From Varroa destructor (Eukaryota > Arthropoda > Arachnida > Mesostigmata > Varroidae), in the NCBI RefSeq assembly GCF_002443255.2, contig NW_019211457.1, positions 36,772,105-36,836,104 of the forward strand: 64,000 nt of DNA, in the 5' to 3' direction. The translations under genes were made by a program, and so were the position numbers. Below the pieces are notes generated by a model that was given only the letters and a program-made list of their open reading frames with translations, ran no database searches and was not told where the DNA came from. Positions 14,426 through 27,600 of the stretch are shown piece after piece (the first letter of the stretch is position 1; every line of letters starts with the position of its first letter).

Positions 14426-14438
14426 CCCCCCCCCCCCC
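14426..14438 (+). repeat. Poly-C run
   Basis: Thirteen consecutive C shortly after the exon 2 donor. Unusual in this AT-rich background. Confidence 0.8.
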
Positions 14439-14700
14439 AGCACGACCGTCGCGCTTTGCACACGTGACTATGGGATGTCCTGCAACAACGGAGTATTTCG
14501 ATCTATCGTACCTGCGCGTTTATTTTTGCCACCTCAACAAAGATAGACCGTCTTTCACTTAGCAACGTGATGTAATAAACTTACCCGTTAACCAACTTGT
14601 GCAAATTGAAATTCGCTCGAAGTTAATCAAAGGCCATATAATAGCAACTGAGTTACACTGCGGGTACAACATTCTACACATAGTTCTGTAGACGTCAGAA

Positions 14701-14746
14701 CTATCAGATGTATTTGTACACACAAATCTACAAATACATCTGATAG
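14701..14746. repeat. Perfect 18-bp inverted repeat, 10-base loop
   Basis: CTATCAGATGTATTTGTA at 14701-14718 is repeated as its exact reverse complement at 14729-14746. It lies in intron 2. A perfect stem this long so close together is very unlikely by chance. It could be a hairpin RNA or a small foldback element. Confidence 0.85.
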
Positions 14747-17310
14747 GAACTGTCACATGCATAAAAAATTACATCAAAGCATGAGTGTATTGGGCCGTTT
14801 ACAAGCACTTCAGCGCACAACAATAAGGAACAGCAGGGTAGCGCTGGAAGTGATATTGACAACTGCAGAATTATTTGCATTGTTGATAGTGGCAATCTTC
14901 TTTTAGGTTATCGTAACCGGATCAGGCAGAGGCAGACAACGTGATGAAATCTCTGAGGCGCATGTTAAATCAGAACCCGTCTATTGGGTTTTCGGCTCCT
15001 TCCTTTCGCGGTATTATTCGTTGCTTTGACTCTGTAAGAGTTTGGGCCTACTTCCTTGATTTTCAGGTTGCATTTACGGATGAGCCATTTATAAGCCTTT
15101 GTTTCTTTTAAGTCGGGCATCGCCTTAGCTCCTTAGTGAAGTTTCACGGCGAAAGTAAGCCAATTAATTTCTGTGAAGACCTAGTATGCGCATCAGTTAC
15201 GCAAGCCTGGGCTACGCGACCGAGCTCGCGTAATTAACTGATCATAAAACGGTTCTATATTAACGCCGGCCCATACGATGCGTAAGACGCAACATCCTAA
15301 TCGAAAAGAACCCACGCCGTTGTTCGTGAACTAACGTGTGTCCTCAGACCTTGCGGCGACCTACGGCTAGCAGAATGATCGTGTCCGCTTCTTCCTAACA
15401 AACATGATTTTCAGGAAAAAAAAGGTAACGGATTTTGCTTATTTAGTTACAATATTATTGAATCCAAGAGGTAGGATTTCGGCTGTAAAAATTCATTGGT
15501 TCGGTCATATTTGGGCATGTGCATTTCGCGTCCGGGTTCGTCGACAGATCGCATAAAGTAGGGGCCGAACGACGAGGTTGTCAATGGCATCTACCAACGC
15601 CTATGTTACGAAGTTTTTAACTGAGCACGTCGTGCAGTTCCGTGACACATTTTGGGGAGCTTGACCGTTCGAACTGAAGTCGTGAAATGTGGACAGTGGT
15701 GTCTTCAGATTTTTTCGGCTCATCGAGGTGTGCAATAGAACAGTGCGAGTTCGTCGACCTCGTACATAAAAACATCTAGAAATAATTTTGTTTGTCATTG
15801 ATGTACTCTACACAAGGTTAGGACACGCATATCAGTTGACGATGTCTAAATGAGATATTGTGAGCTCACTTGATTGAACTCTCACTCGTTAGCTTTTACA
15901 TACGTTTACCTGTATATTATACTGGGCAATATTCTTTACATCCTCATAATGCAATAGAAAGAAATTTTCAAATAGCTGAAGGGTTTTTGGTCAGTTTGGT
16001 TACCTCTGGTGGTTGGACACAGCGCCTCATTAGACTACTGTTAATAGTGTCAAGGTCCATTAGAGAAGTCTAACGGGAAGGCAGAGTGATCTGTGTGTAA
16101 TATGAGGAAATGAAGGAGGCAAGACGGTGCTAACTCTGACAACGACGACGAATGTATAAGCGATGTATTAAAGACTCTCAGGTTATTCCCATTGATCCTA
16201 TTGATCACTGGGGACGCTTCATGACTATAGACAAAGGTTTCAGGGTCCCAGGACTGCTGAAAAGTTAGAGTGATGGTATATAGCTTCTAGGAAAGTAGTT
16301 TACTCGGAGCCGCCGCACTAACAAATAGAGCTGCTAAAAGCGCTGACACATGAACGCTGCGCAGACCTAGCATGATTCACAACGATGGTCGAGAATTGTA
16401 AAAGATTAGGTCGTAGGTTGGAAATTAACTATATATCGGTTAGCGGCTGAGGCTATTACGCCTGATCCCGTCCGGACTAGCAGCTATATAGTATTTATAT
16501 TTTTCATCATAAAAAATATATACAAAGTAGTAATGCGTCCAAATTGACAATTTTTTCTACGTTTTTTTTTTTCTGAGACCATACCTAAGCGATAACAACA
16601 AAATTGTTATTCAAGGAAATTTTTTGCATGGGCTAGAAGCGTCACTCCCGATGGTCATGTTTACTCAATACAGTTATCATCCGCCGTGACTGCAGCTTCG
16701 ATCCAGGACCTAAACCAAACATTAGTAATTTTTAAAATAACCTTCTTTAATCAGCAAGTAACTTTTTATTTGTAGTCGTCTGTCAATCAATGTTGGTAGG
16801 TATCGTTCAAATACGCCGCATATAAGAAATTTAAAATTTGCGCTGACAGCTGGCTAAAGGTCCTAAAAATTCAGAGCTTTAAAACGAGCCACAAGGCTCA
16901 AAAAACTTGAATGAGTTTATAGAGAAAACCCAATCGTTAGTTTATATTGTCCTGTAGCTCAGTTGTATAGAAAATATTTTTTTTGCTTTTGTATTATGAA
17001 TTTTTGGGCCCTCTAAATGCAAACCCTATTGAATATCTTTCTGTTTGCCTTATAAAAGGATTATAGACAAGTCCCGTATATACATGACAATGGCCGTTGA
17101 TTTCGGGCAAAAATAGGGTTTTCAATCGTGGCAAGGGTTCGTTCAATGTGCAAAGCCTGAATAATGGCAGATTTCTGCTTAAATTCCAAAAACAGCTCAC
17201 TTTTTTCCATAAGGAGTTTGTTCTTTTATTTCAAAAAGAACGGCTTTCCTTACGAGGACTAGTGGATGAACGCATTCTCGTGAAACTTTCCTTCAGTTTG
17301 AATGTATCAT

Positions 17311-17312
<2 letters not shown>

Positions 17313-17341
<29 letters not shown>
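17313..17341. repeat. (TA)n microsatellite in intron 2
   Basis: About 14 TA units without interruption. Confidence 0.95.
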
Positions 17342-17345
<4 letters not shown>

Positions 17346-17727
17346 ATGTCTGTTCCATTCGTTGACTATTATTTTTTCCAAATATCCTTTACAATTTTCA
17401 CAATTCACGCGTGTCATTAATAAGGATGAACATGTCTAACGCGGATCCTATTGGGTTTTCTCCGACAGGCCAATAAACCGGTGTGGCAACTGTACAGGCA
17501 GGTTTTAATATTTTTTTGTTTTTCCTACGTATTGATAATTCCTGATATTTTTACTCTTCCGGGCATTTTGGTCTTTCGAAATCGTCCTAGCAACGCGTTC
17601 AAATGGAGGCGCATTAGCGATCCAAAAGAAGCAGCTGCGTTCGGTATCAAAGTTGACGTGTCAACGCCGTAGGATATGTAAACCTTAATCATCTATTTTA
17701 CAAAGGAAAAGTATAATCTGCCGTATT

Positions 17728-17790
17728 CGTATTGTACTGCATCATTATTACTAATGTGTACATTAATGGAACACAATGTAGTACAATATG
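17728..17790 (+). repeat. Imperfect inverted repeat, 15-bp stem with two G-U pairs
   Basis: CGTATTGTACTGCAT (17728-17742) pairs over its full length with 17776-17790 if two G-U wobbles are allowed; the middle contains a smaller palindrome (TAATG ... CATTA). The wobbles are G-U only in a plus-strand transcript, the sense of the host gene. The size is like a small pre-miRNA, but no known miRNA is recognised. Confidence 0.6.
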
Positions 17791-18740
17791 TTTTATTGAA
17801 CACCCCGGAGCCACCGTAACGTCCGGTCGTTGTTGTTCCCTTGGGAAATTATCTTTACGTTAGAAAAACCGCATGAGACGCATACGACCTTCGAACGCGA
17901 CTAGTCCACCTCGTCGCAGTGAGTGTAGGTAGCTGAGATTATAACATATATCCGCGGAATGATCTGCGCTTGCTTAGCCATGTTCAAAACCACCTGTAAG
18001 AAGAATGCTTCTTCATACAAGTTGACGTAGTGTGTTGCGCCCAGGATCTTGTCTAAGCCCTGTGAGGCCAAAAGGACACATCGATCAAACGGTCGATTTC
18101 CACAAGGACCTGCTAGGATCTCTTGCCGTCGGAGAAGCTAAAGTTCTGAAAAAATTTTAAACGGGTCATGACTGTAACCAGCGCTGCGATTACACTAGGA
18201 TTACGGAGTACATAGTATCATTCCAATTCGAGTCTTCTGAGTAGAGCAAATAAATGCTATTCCGGTATCGACGTTCATTACAAGTATTGCATATACAAGC
18301 ATTGCGTGTATGAAGGAAAATTTAGACGAACATAGAATGTAAAAAGAGGTCAGTTATTAGATTTAGTAATAGTTCAAAAGAAATTTCAGTGAACACTCAT
18401 ATAGCATGAATCTAATTTGTCAGCGTCCAGTCCAGAAAAAGTAACTAGCTAGTAAACTAACTAGTAAAAAAAACAAGCTAAACTCGTTCTGCAGGAGTCT
18501 TTATTGGAAATGATTATTTAAACGAACATGACTAATCGATATTACATCAGCTTAACAAAAAAAAAGCGATCGCTTGACTTTGTCTTGAAAAATGTCCGAT
18601 GTATACAACAAGTGAGATTCTAGTTTCAGTTGAGATAATTAAGGTCATAGAGGACTACACTATCGTATAAACAGAGCCATAAAACCATTACTCCAGTACG
18701 TGACGAACTTACAAAAATCATATCTATAATTTTCCTCTAG

Positions 18741-18783
18741 AATTATTATCCAACACAACTCGAAAAAAATTACCCAAATTCAG
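18741..18783 (+). other. Candidate poison exon in intron 2
   Basis: A 43-base segment sits between a good acceptor (ATTTTCCTCTAG) and an excellent donor (CAG|GTAAGA). Entering in phase 2 it is open, but it leaves in phase 0, so exon 3 would then be read out of frame and meet a stop after about 20 codons. If used, it would trigger decay or a truncated product. Confidence 0.25.
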
Positions 18784-19529
18784 GTAAGAATAGAGCCGAA
18801 AGCACAAAATATTTTCGTCAGCTTAATACTACTAATGATTCGTTTTTATAAGAAATGTCTAAAGGTTCTTAACTATTTTTCAAATATTGAAACCTAAAAA
18901 TACCCGGCATAGAATAGATCAATCTCAAGTCAAGATCAGTCATGTTTCTAATTGAAATATGCATCAGTAATTCTATTTTTGGTTTAGATAACTTGGGATT
19001 ATTTCTCATTAATATTCGTTTATGTATCACTATGTTATTATTACTACTCTGTTTGTCAATCCCATCGCTATAATTCAAGAAGTACCACCGCACCTCTCTT
19101 GGTAGCGCTGTGAAAGTATATCATCGGGTAAGTGCGTTAGCTTGGTTTTGGGATCGCCGCTATTTTACTATAAGTTAAATAACTTATAAGTTACTAGATT
19201 TTGGATAGCAGGACGCTCTTTCAGGCTAAACATGATACGTATAAGTAATTAAGTGACAATAAATACCTACGATTGTTACAATGTTTGCCAAAAATATTAT
19301 TAGTTTCTATCCATTTCTATCTTCCTCTCTGTGTAGATTGCCTAATCTGATCGAATTAACCAGATCATTCACCACAAGACGTTCAACGTTTGTTTGTTTC
19401 CCGTGGGTAATAAATATGTGAGCTGTTTTTAGGAATGCTCATTATAAATGTAGCACATTTACGACTGCATAGGAGTAATATAAACGCCAAGTGAGAGTAA
19501 TTCTTAGTTATGCGTTCGTTCTATTTCAG

Positions 19530-19754
19530 GCCAGTGTCAACAATTCTTTCTGGGGGCTCATCGAGTCCACATGCAGGCGGCGAGTGGGATGATTTTGATC
19601 TGTTTTGCCAGTCATCGTATCCCCGCCTCTCCCCGCTTGGCGCACATCCTCAATTTCCTGGACAGTCTTCCCATCACGCCCTTGACTCGCAGCTCATCGA
19701 AGAGACCAGCCTAGGCGGACCGGCGCCACTAAATGCCCAGCCCGCCTTCCCCAG
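19530..19754 (+). CDS. Coding exon 3, Ser/Pro-rich with acidic-aromatic patch
   Basis: It encodes residues 109-184 between TTCTATTTCAG and CCAG|GTCAGC, phase 2 at both ends. Residues 127-134 read EWDDFDLF, an acidic-aromatic cluster. Its pattern suits either acidic transactivation motifs or short clathrin-adaptor motifs of the WxxF type; the sequence cannot decide between these. The rest is Ser, Pro, Gly, His and Gln with no domain. The exon is markedly richer in GC than the flanking introns. The neighbouring exon joins as a Ser codon (AG|T). Confidence 0.8.
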
Positions 19755-21403
19755 GTCAGCAAGTTTTTTTTTGTCTACCTATAACAGAGTAATCATTGTT
19801 AGGCTGGTAGAAGGTATGAAAAAAAAGCAGTAGGGAATTATTACCGTCTACTGAAGACTTCTATTAGTAATGTATTACAGCTACTGCAATATAGTATGTA
19901 AAGACATATAATAATAGTAAGTTCTTTACGAGGAGCAGTATTAGTGAATAGGCCCTTGATATATTGCAGCCATGTCTATATTTTTCTAATCCATATATAT
20001 ACTATACTTTTTTAAGTACGTTTCTGATTGACAAAGAAGTAATGTCTGTTCTCTTTCAACATTTACTCTGCACCGGTTGTTTACTTCTGAATAGTACACT
20101 GTTTGTGTGAAAAATTCAAGCCAATGGTAATGCTTTGATGAACAGAACTTTATATCTAGAGAACAGAATCCAAGAAAATAAAAGAAAAAAAAAAAGCATT
20201 TTCGACATCTAATGTTTACAGCTGAATAATATATTTAGTTACACAAAAGATGTATCGGCGTGGCATATGAAAACGATTTGTCCAATATATATTGTATACA
20301 ATAGTCAAGAACAACCACTTACACCGCTTCCATGGATAGCCATTGTTTATACGTTCGCTTTGAGCAACGGCCTTAATGACAGTCGTTCATTTTTTACGAA
20401 GAGTATTGTTTCTGAATTTAGAAAAATGGCCTGGAAGATCAGCCCCGTACCGTGTTGCATAAACTTGCGTTTCATGCTCTCACCCCGGGAAATGCTATAA
20501 AATGTCTACGAATAATATGCATTCCTATTTTTTATTGCGAAATATCTAAAAATTGTAAAAACAGATACCGTATTTAATATGATTGGCTAACGTGTGTGTT
20601 GATCAAGTGCCACCGTTGCGGACGTTTGTATTTCAAGATCCCAAGCAATAGATACTGTAGGGATCATATCAATTCTATAGTCGGGGTCAAGCGTTCCATT
20701 TTTTAATACTACACGTTTTGTTTATGGGAAAGTTCCATACCATTTGGCGCACATCGATGACCTTCCTTCGGGTTTTCCTAGGCCAAAAAGGTACCGAAGC
20801 AAATTGTAATATTTGTTCTGTCGCGGCTGTGCTCTTTGAAAGTAATTTTTTAACCTCGAAAGTAATGTATTACCCCTAGGAGACTATACCTGGCTCCATT
20901 CGCCCGACTGCGGTCAGTAAGGCCCCCAGGCAAGCCGTTTATAAATTGGATGACAGCACGCACTATGAAAATTCGACTCATGTCGGTCTCTTGAATGTAT
21001 AGGATGAGTGGACATGGCTCTATAGACCCTTTCTTTCAACATCAGCAACTTTCTGGCGATACGGAATAAAACGCTGTGGCTGATCGGGTGTAGCGTGGCC
21101 GCTAAGTAAATTTTATTCGGGTTTTCTATTCTTTAAATATTAATTTTAAATGTATAAGGAGTAAAACTAATCCACTCTCTGACTCAGAACAGATTTGGCT
21201 TACCTGTGTTTAACGCTCGACAGTTGTTTACAAAAATAAAAAATTTTAGCTGGCGTTCTCGCCGTAAGATTGTTCGCTATTCTATACATATGACTGGCTA
21301 TGTATTTTTCTTCACATGACGTATAACGCATCATCTAATCTATTACTTATAACATGTTACCTCTTTGATGTCATTCTTGTTTGCGTTGTTGTTATTGTTA
21401 CAG
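19755..21403 (+). other. Intron 3
   Basis: A 1.6 kb AT-rich intron with homopolymer A and T runs; nothing else seen. Confidence 0.6.
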
Positions 21404-21657
21404 TGCTTATGGTGGAAGTGGTGGCGGTAGTAGCAGTGCAGGTGGAGGACGTCTGGGAGGCCGAGGGGCTAGCGGTGCCGGTGGATCAGGGAGTGGAGCA
21501 GAAGATGATGGGGGCTCAGGGTCAAAAGCGCCTCCACCGCGTTTGCGTTCAAATTCGTACTACTCGATACCCTTAGCGGAACCATCGGGCCATAACCCCA
21601 CAGCTACAACAGGAGACCACAGAGGAACTGACCACAGGGCGCTTGCGGAGACTTATG
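21404..21657 (+). CDS. Coding exon 4, Gly/Ser-rich linker with RLRSNS site
   Basis: It encodes residues 184-269. The acceptor (a T-rich tract ending GTTACAG) and the donor ATG|GTGAGT are both strong. It enters in phase 2 and leaves in phase 1. The first half is almost entirely Gly, Ser, Ala and Arg, typical of a flexible linker. Residues 230-235 are RLRSNS, which fits the RxRxxS pattern of AKT/S6K-type kinases and is followed by YYSIP. An overlapping plus frame is also open, but only this frame agrees with the phases of both neighbours. Confidence 0.85.
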
Positions 21658-24600
21658 GTGAGTACAAGTAGTAGTTGCTATGGTGAATAAGCAATTTTAA
21701 GCAAAAAAGAGGCAGCTTACAATGGGGGACCCGTCCATTATTGGTAGCCTTGAAATCACTATATTGACATACGCTGTAAGATGCAAAAGCACAGCGTGAA
21801 GCTTATTTGCTACTGAAAAATCTGCAGAGAACAATGAAACTGTAGCAAACCACCAAACAATTGCGGTGGTAATCTATCGACCCCACCAGTAAGAATAAAA
21901 ACTGCAAAAAAAAATTTACGGAAAAAAATCACCTAAACGAGACGAACTATTTGAAGAAGCGTTGGCGACCTACAAGAATATGGCAACTCGTAGTGAGGCA
22001 GTCATGTCATCTGCTCGAGAAAGGTACTCATAACTGGCTAAGTGATTAGGACGTTTTATAAGATTTGTTATTATTATTATATACTTTAATGCTAAAATAT
22101 TGTATTCCATTTTATGTTTTATTGTTATTATATAAATTTACTATATAGATCATCATATAATTCAATGTTAATTTAGGGTTCTAATAACATTAACAAGTAA
22201 AATATCACGAAATGTTTGAAATAGGAAATACATAACTATAGATGAATTATTTCAACTTACTTACTGAATTAAAATATCAAACAATTGAATTAATTGAACT
22301 ATGCATCATGGAAACGACAACCGTACATTGAAGCGAAAACGTACCAGTTAATTTTTTTAAATATTCGCGGCTCGAGATAAAATTAAAATTTCCCGCGCAC
22401 AATCGAAGCGACTACCGCGAAACTAGAGACAATAATACTACTAGAAGTCTGTGTATTCACACGTGAACAATTGAGATAATGCGCAAATAAGTATATGAAT
22501 TGCAGACCCATTTTACTTATAAGCAATATTTATCAAGTTATGAAGTATGTGATCGCATAACATTTAATACATTATTTAAAAACATATAGAATTTTCTTGG
22601 TTCAACAGTTCGGTTTTTGGGAAAGGTCGGAGCATATAGAGCATAGCAATACTCTGTCTACAATAGTAAATTTAAGAAACATAAGAGACGAGTAAGATTC
22701 CAGTAGTAGTATTTTTTTGACGGAACTTCGATACAATGCTCAGGAGGCGCGACTTTTACGCGAACTTGAAAGAACGAGGATTCGAGGAGCAACGCTGCAA
22801 ACCGTCAAATCGTATCAAAACGTAGTTTTTACTATAGACACGACAACTTTAAAATCTATCTTATCAATTAAAGCGTCCCCTAGGGGATATTTTAGCACCA
22901 AAAGCATTCATAAACGTTTTGTTTACGGGTCAATACACAAGCGAGAGCTGTATAAAAAGTGGCTACAATAGATGCATCGTGTATATATTTTAAACATAGG
23001 CAGGCATGGAGGTAACAGGGCTCTCTCTTTGATGTTCAATGATGGCCCCGCACGAACAGGTTGGTCCCAAGCGGCAAAACATCTCAGTACATGCTTTTCA
23101 ATTACCAAATAAAGACATTCCGAAAACAATTTACCGAATATATCGAAAGCAGGCGACAAACACATGCGAGTACCCCACAATCATGATATTCCTAAAATAA
23201 AGTACTTAAGAATCAGACTATATAAAAAACTACCCCGATTGGAGCATACGATCGCGTAAAAAGCAGTATGTTCTGGGATGTAGCGTGTCCCCCAAGAACT
23301 CTGAAATCGCTGAAAGCTCAAAATATCTGAATCAGAAAAATTAAATTGAACAATCCGAAACATACAATAGCGCCACTAGTAGAGCCACAACGTAGAGCGG
23401 ACATAATGCCATTAAAAAAGTTAAGCCTTAAATACTGGCTGGCAATTCAGTTCCAAGATTGCAGTATCTACGATACATATATCCGACGAACAAAGTAATA
23501 GCCCACTAAATTGGACATTTTAGAACAGATTTAAGAGAGAATTAGATGACTGTACGTTTACCGATATTTAAACGTAGTTTCTATAGAAATTAGAGAAGGA
23601 TCAAGCTAGAGGATTGCGACTGGCGAAAGAGAAATTCGGTAGCAAAACTCTGCAATGAACATGCTTAGATAGAATACTTATCGACTACGACACACCATGA
23701 TCCTAACAGAACTAAACCGCTATAGTCAATACAACAAAGCCTTACCCCGGTACGTACAGAGATTCGAATCAGCGACGTAAAAACAGGCTACATTTCAAAT
23801 GCCGCCCAGTGTTCAGGATCATGAAAATAGCCTGCACAGGGGGCCACGAAGTATAACCGTTATGAACTTTTTAATGAAGGAAGAATTACGTTGCTTCAAA
23901 AAAGACACCATCAAGTATTATATAGTGAATAATACCAGCAAATACAATTACAGCGAGGTGAACAAGAAAATGGGCATCAACAACGGGGGCATGTACTCCA
24001 ATCGAAAACAACGTACACACAGACATTGTTATTGCTACAGGAAACAGGTTATTGGACTAAATGGAGGAAGTTATGGTTACGTAAAAATAGAAAAGTGTCC
24101 TTACCGTGCCTGATAGAGGGCCAGCATTCCTGTAATCATTTCCGTTTGGCCTATGACATCTTTCGGAACACGTGGCACCATTGCAAGAGACACACTAGAG
24201 GTATTTGTTGCATGGTCCGAACAAAATTTTCTGTGAAGGGTGAAGCTAGTGGAAAACTTCGCTGCTCAGAGAATGCAATAGGCTGATGAAGGAACCGCAG
24301 CAGTACGACGACAATGTTATCCTAAACGGCTTTCACAAAACCTACCTCTTAAAAAGGGATTGCCAGGGCATGTTACACCTACAAATTGCTAGTGAACCTT
24401 TTGGTCCATTAGCTTACGTTGTTCGGCGAATCTATAAAAACCCTTCCCATTGAGAAAATCGGAGTCTGGGCGTGTCAAGTTCATTTCTGACATTGAATTG
24501 CCTCCAAAAAGTCGATTTCCGTCCAACGTATATTCGTGCCATATTTAACTGTGAAACCCGAAAGCTTATCGTGTCCAAACTCGCTAGAACTGAAGCATCT

Positions 24601-27600
24601 AAGCACTACCATAGATTAAGCCGTTATTCTGCCACCAAGATCAGCATACGTGCATACTATTTCGTGCTATATACGAGCAGCAGGGTTCGCCTTTAACGTC
24701 ATAGGTCACATTGTCAGCACTTGAAGAGAACGCTAGTTTCAAAATTTATGCACAAAAAGTAGAAACGATGAAGTCTAGGCACGGACGGAGGCTCAAAAGA
24801 ATTGCGCGCAGGCTACATGGAAATTCGTGAGTAAGATCTATCTGGTTGGCGTCATTTGAACTCTGTTAAGCAGTTTCATCTATGAACTTATTAAAGGAAC
24901 GGTCGAAAGAGCACTAACGGCATTGATTTAACAAAGCAATCGACAGATCCTTCTCTTTAAAATAATCCTTACGTTCTTTGGCCTGAAAATGGCATAGGCT
25001 TCAACTCTGTTATAATGGAATATACCTAACGCTTCCAATCTGCCACTATTTGCTAGCAATAAATCCGTGTATATAATGGTCTGGTGTGACCTGCATGCTG
25101 ATGTCTTTTGTTTATAGAGCAAATTTAAACCTGATTTAGACTTTATGCCACCAGCTGATTTGGCTGCACAAAGAAAAGATGATTCAGAGAAATCGCGCCG
25201 TTTTTCCGCCTTTCTAAGCTTTCTATTCGAAAAAGCGAGCACGGATTTCGAACCGAGGCACGTACCCAAAAAGATAAACAGACGTTTTCCCATAAAATCT
25301 TCCGTGCACCTTTTTTATCACTTGCTGCCAAAGCGAAAGTGTCCACAGATTACGTGGCACATGTTGTAAATACATCAGCATAATATTGCATATAAGACAC
25401 CGTACCAATAGTTGAAAAACAGCTGCGTCGTAAAAATAGGACTAACAAACATTGTCCGATATTTCGAAGCGTACATTATTACGGTTACTATATGAGTGCC
25501 TGACAAAGGTGGCAATATACTTGGATTCATTACTGCTTGAATGCTACTAACTATGTGTTTAATTTATCCGTAGAATTCGATGAAGGTTTGTTTTATGCGC
25601 CAGGAATGATCCTGTCATGTAACACTTATAACTTAGTAGCTTTTATAAAGCGCAGCTCACCCTTCGAAGATGTGGCTTTGGGGCAGGTGAAACTGTGGTA
25701 CAAAAATTGACTGGGTATATTTTTGCCATTTTTTTTACCGTTCAACAAACATTTTATAGAACGCGAAAAAACACTGAAAAGTACTAATCCCCGCCCTTTG
25801 ACATTTAGCAACAGAAAAACATTGATAACGCAAACTGGATTGAATTTCCGTACCCGTACATTTCCAAAATTTCGAAACTTTTTTATACTATTAACCTTTA
25901 ATGTGAGCGTTTTTTTTTCTTTTTTACTAGAAAAACGGCGTGGCCCGTCTAATTTTTATTCCATATAACTTCACTGTTCCCTACATTTACGTTATCGGCA
26001 GCATTTGCACTTCGCGTATAAGATGATAGTTCCTTTAAGCTGGACGTATCGTATAAGCGTTATGACCTACATTACACAAAGACGTTTACACAAAGATTAG
26101 AGCCCAGTGATAAAATGCAGTGATATCGAACTAATGGCTCGATATTAGCTAAAAGCAGATCTTTGGCTCCGGTTTATAAAATTGATTACAAGATATAATA
26201 CAATCAAAACTATTTGACCGACGTCCGCCTTATGAATTTGTCAAGTTGAATTTTTGGCGGATCGTTAAAGTACCACCCGGCATGAAGCTCTGCATAGGAT
26301 AGGAATACTGTCCCTTATGCAGTTTGCTTTTCCATTTCGTAAACCGTTTTTTTTTCTTTTTTTTTATATAAACGTCTTTGAGAAAGTTGTAACGGCTGAA
26401 GGGGCTAGATTTTTCTGAGTCTTTGTTAAGGAATGTTTTCTACTAATAATCGATGTCTTTATACCCACATGTTAATCTTGAGATAGAAAATGCTTTCTAA
26501 AAGCGAAAACTTGACGTAAGTTCGTAAAACTTGTTGTTCTATATAAGTTTTTTTTGTTGACACCAATCAATAAACCTCGACGAGCTGATACCTATACTTA
26601 AAATGGGTATCTCGGTGCGTAAATGTATCATTAAGAGGTTTCAGGCTAATTTGGAGAGTATTTTGAGTGAATCTGTAAGCGTCACTTGTGACGACAGATA
26701 TGAATATATGCTTGAAAAAGTATTCTAAAGAAAATACGAAAAGCATATATTTTTTTTACACAATGTATTATTTTGTTGGTATCGACTCTACACTTATCGA
26801 TATATCCCGACATGCTAAGTAGAAACGCAACGTATCTCCCCATAGTAGGGCTTGATATTTTCGCGTGACAAAGGCTTTCCTGCTAAGGTCACGATGAAAC
26901 TTTTAACTTACCCCCGCGCCATTCTAAATAGTGAATAATTCCTCTTCTAATGAGTTGAATGGTAATCGATTCAACGAGGTCTCAATCTTTGCTCTCGAAT
27001 GCCGAAATGCCGTTTGGAACATGGAAGCTGAATTTTGTGTTGGATATGAGGAAGATTTATTTTGACGACAATCGATAAATTGCGACATGCTCAATATAGT
27101 GCACATATTTATACTTAAAATGGACACTTTTTTTTAGTTAAAATTACGAAAATCCTATTAACAACAGGGTGAAAATGCGTTTTAAGTGGTTATTTTCGTA
27201 AATTATTATTATTAATTTCGAAAATCCCTTTTCGTAAAAATAATTTCCCAATTCATTTTCGGGCAAAAAAAGTCAAAATATTAAGAAAGAAAGTAAATGT
27301 TTATTTTTAAAAAAATTATTAATTATTAAGAAAAAAAAATAGAAATAGTTTAGCAAGCGAAACGTATTATAAGCGCATAATATATACATATCTTCAGTTA
27401 GTAGAACATGTCATTATTTATTATAAAGGGAAAAGGAAAATAAAAATATTATAGCTTTGATGATGTCCGGGAAACGAAGCTAATCTTAATTTCATTTAAA
27501 TTAATAAGGTACCTAATTAAAAAAAAAAACATTTTTTAGCCTTTGTGCCGTCCCAGGAAGAGGATCAACCGACCCTATCATTATGCCTAACATATATATT

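Larger units (their letters stand above)
14364..19529 (+). other. Intron 2
   Basis: A 5.2 kb intron holding a poly-C run (14426-14438), two potential hairpins (14701-14746 and 17728-17790), a (TA)n array at 17313-17341, and two splice-bounded segments (18741-18783 and 19080-19127) that would break the frame if included. Confidence 0.6.

Noticed and set aside
22717..22971. Open frame with coding-like text (ARLLRELERTRIRG) in intron 4
   Set aside because: No ATG, no acceptor or donor in a phase that fits exons 4 and 5, and no family recognised.
25140..25369. Phase-1 segment after GATTTAG in intron 4
   Set aside because: It can follow exon 4 in frame, but no donor in the phase exon 5 needs is present and the acceptor is weak.
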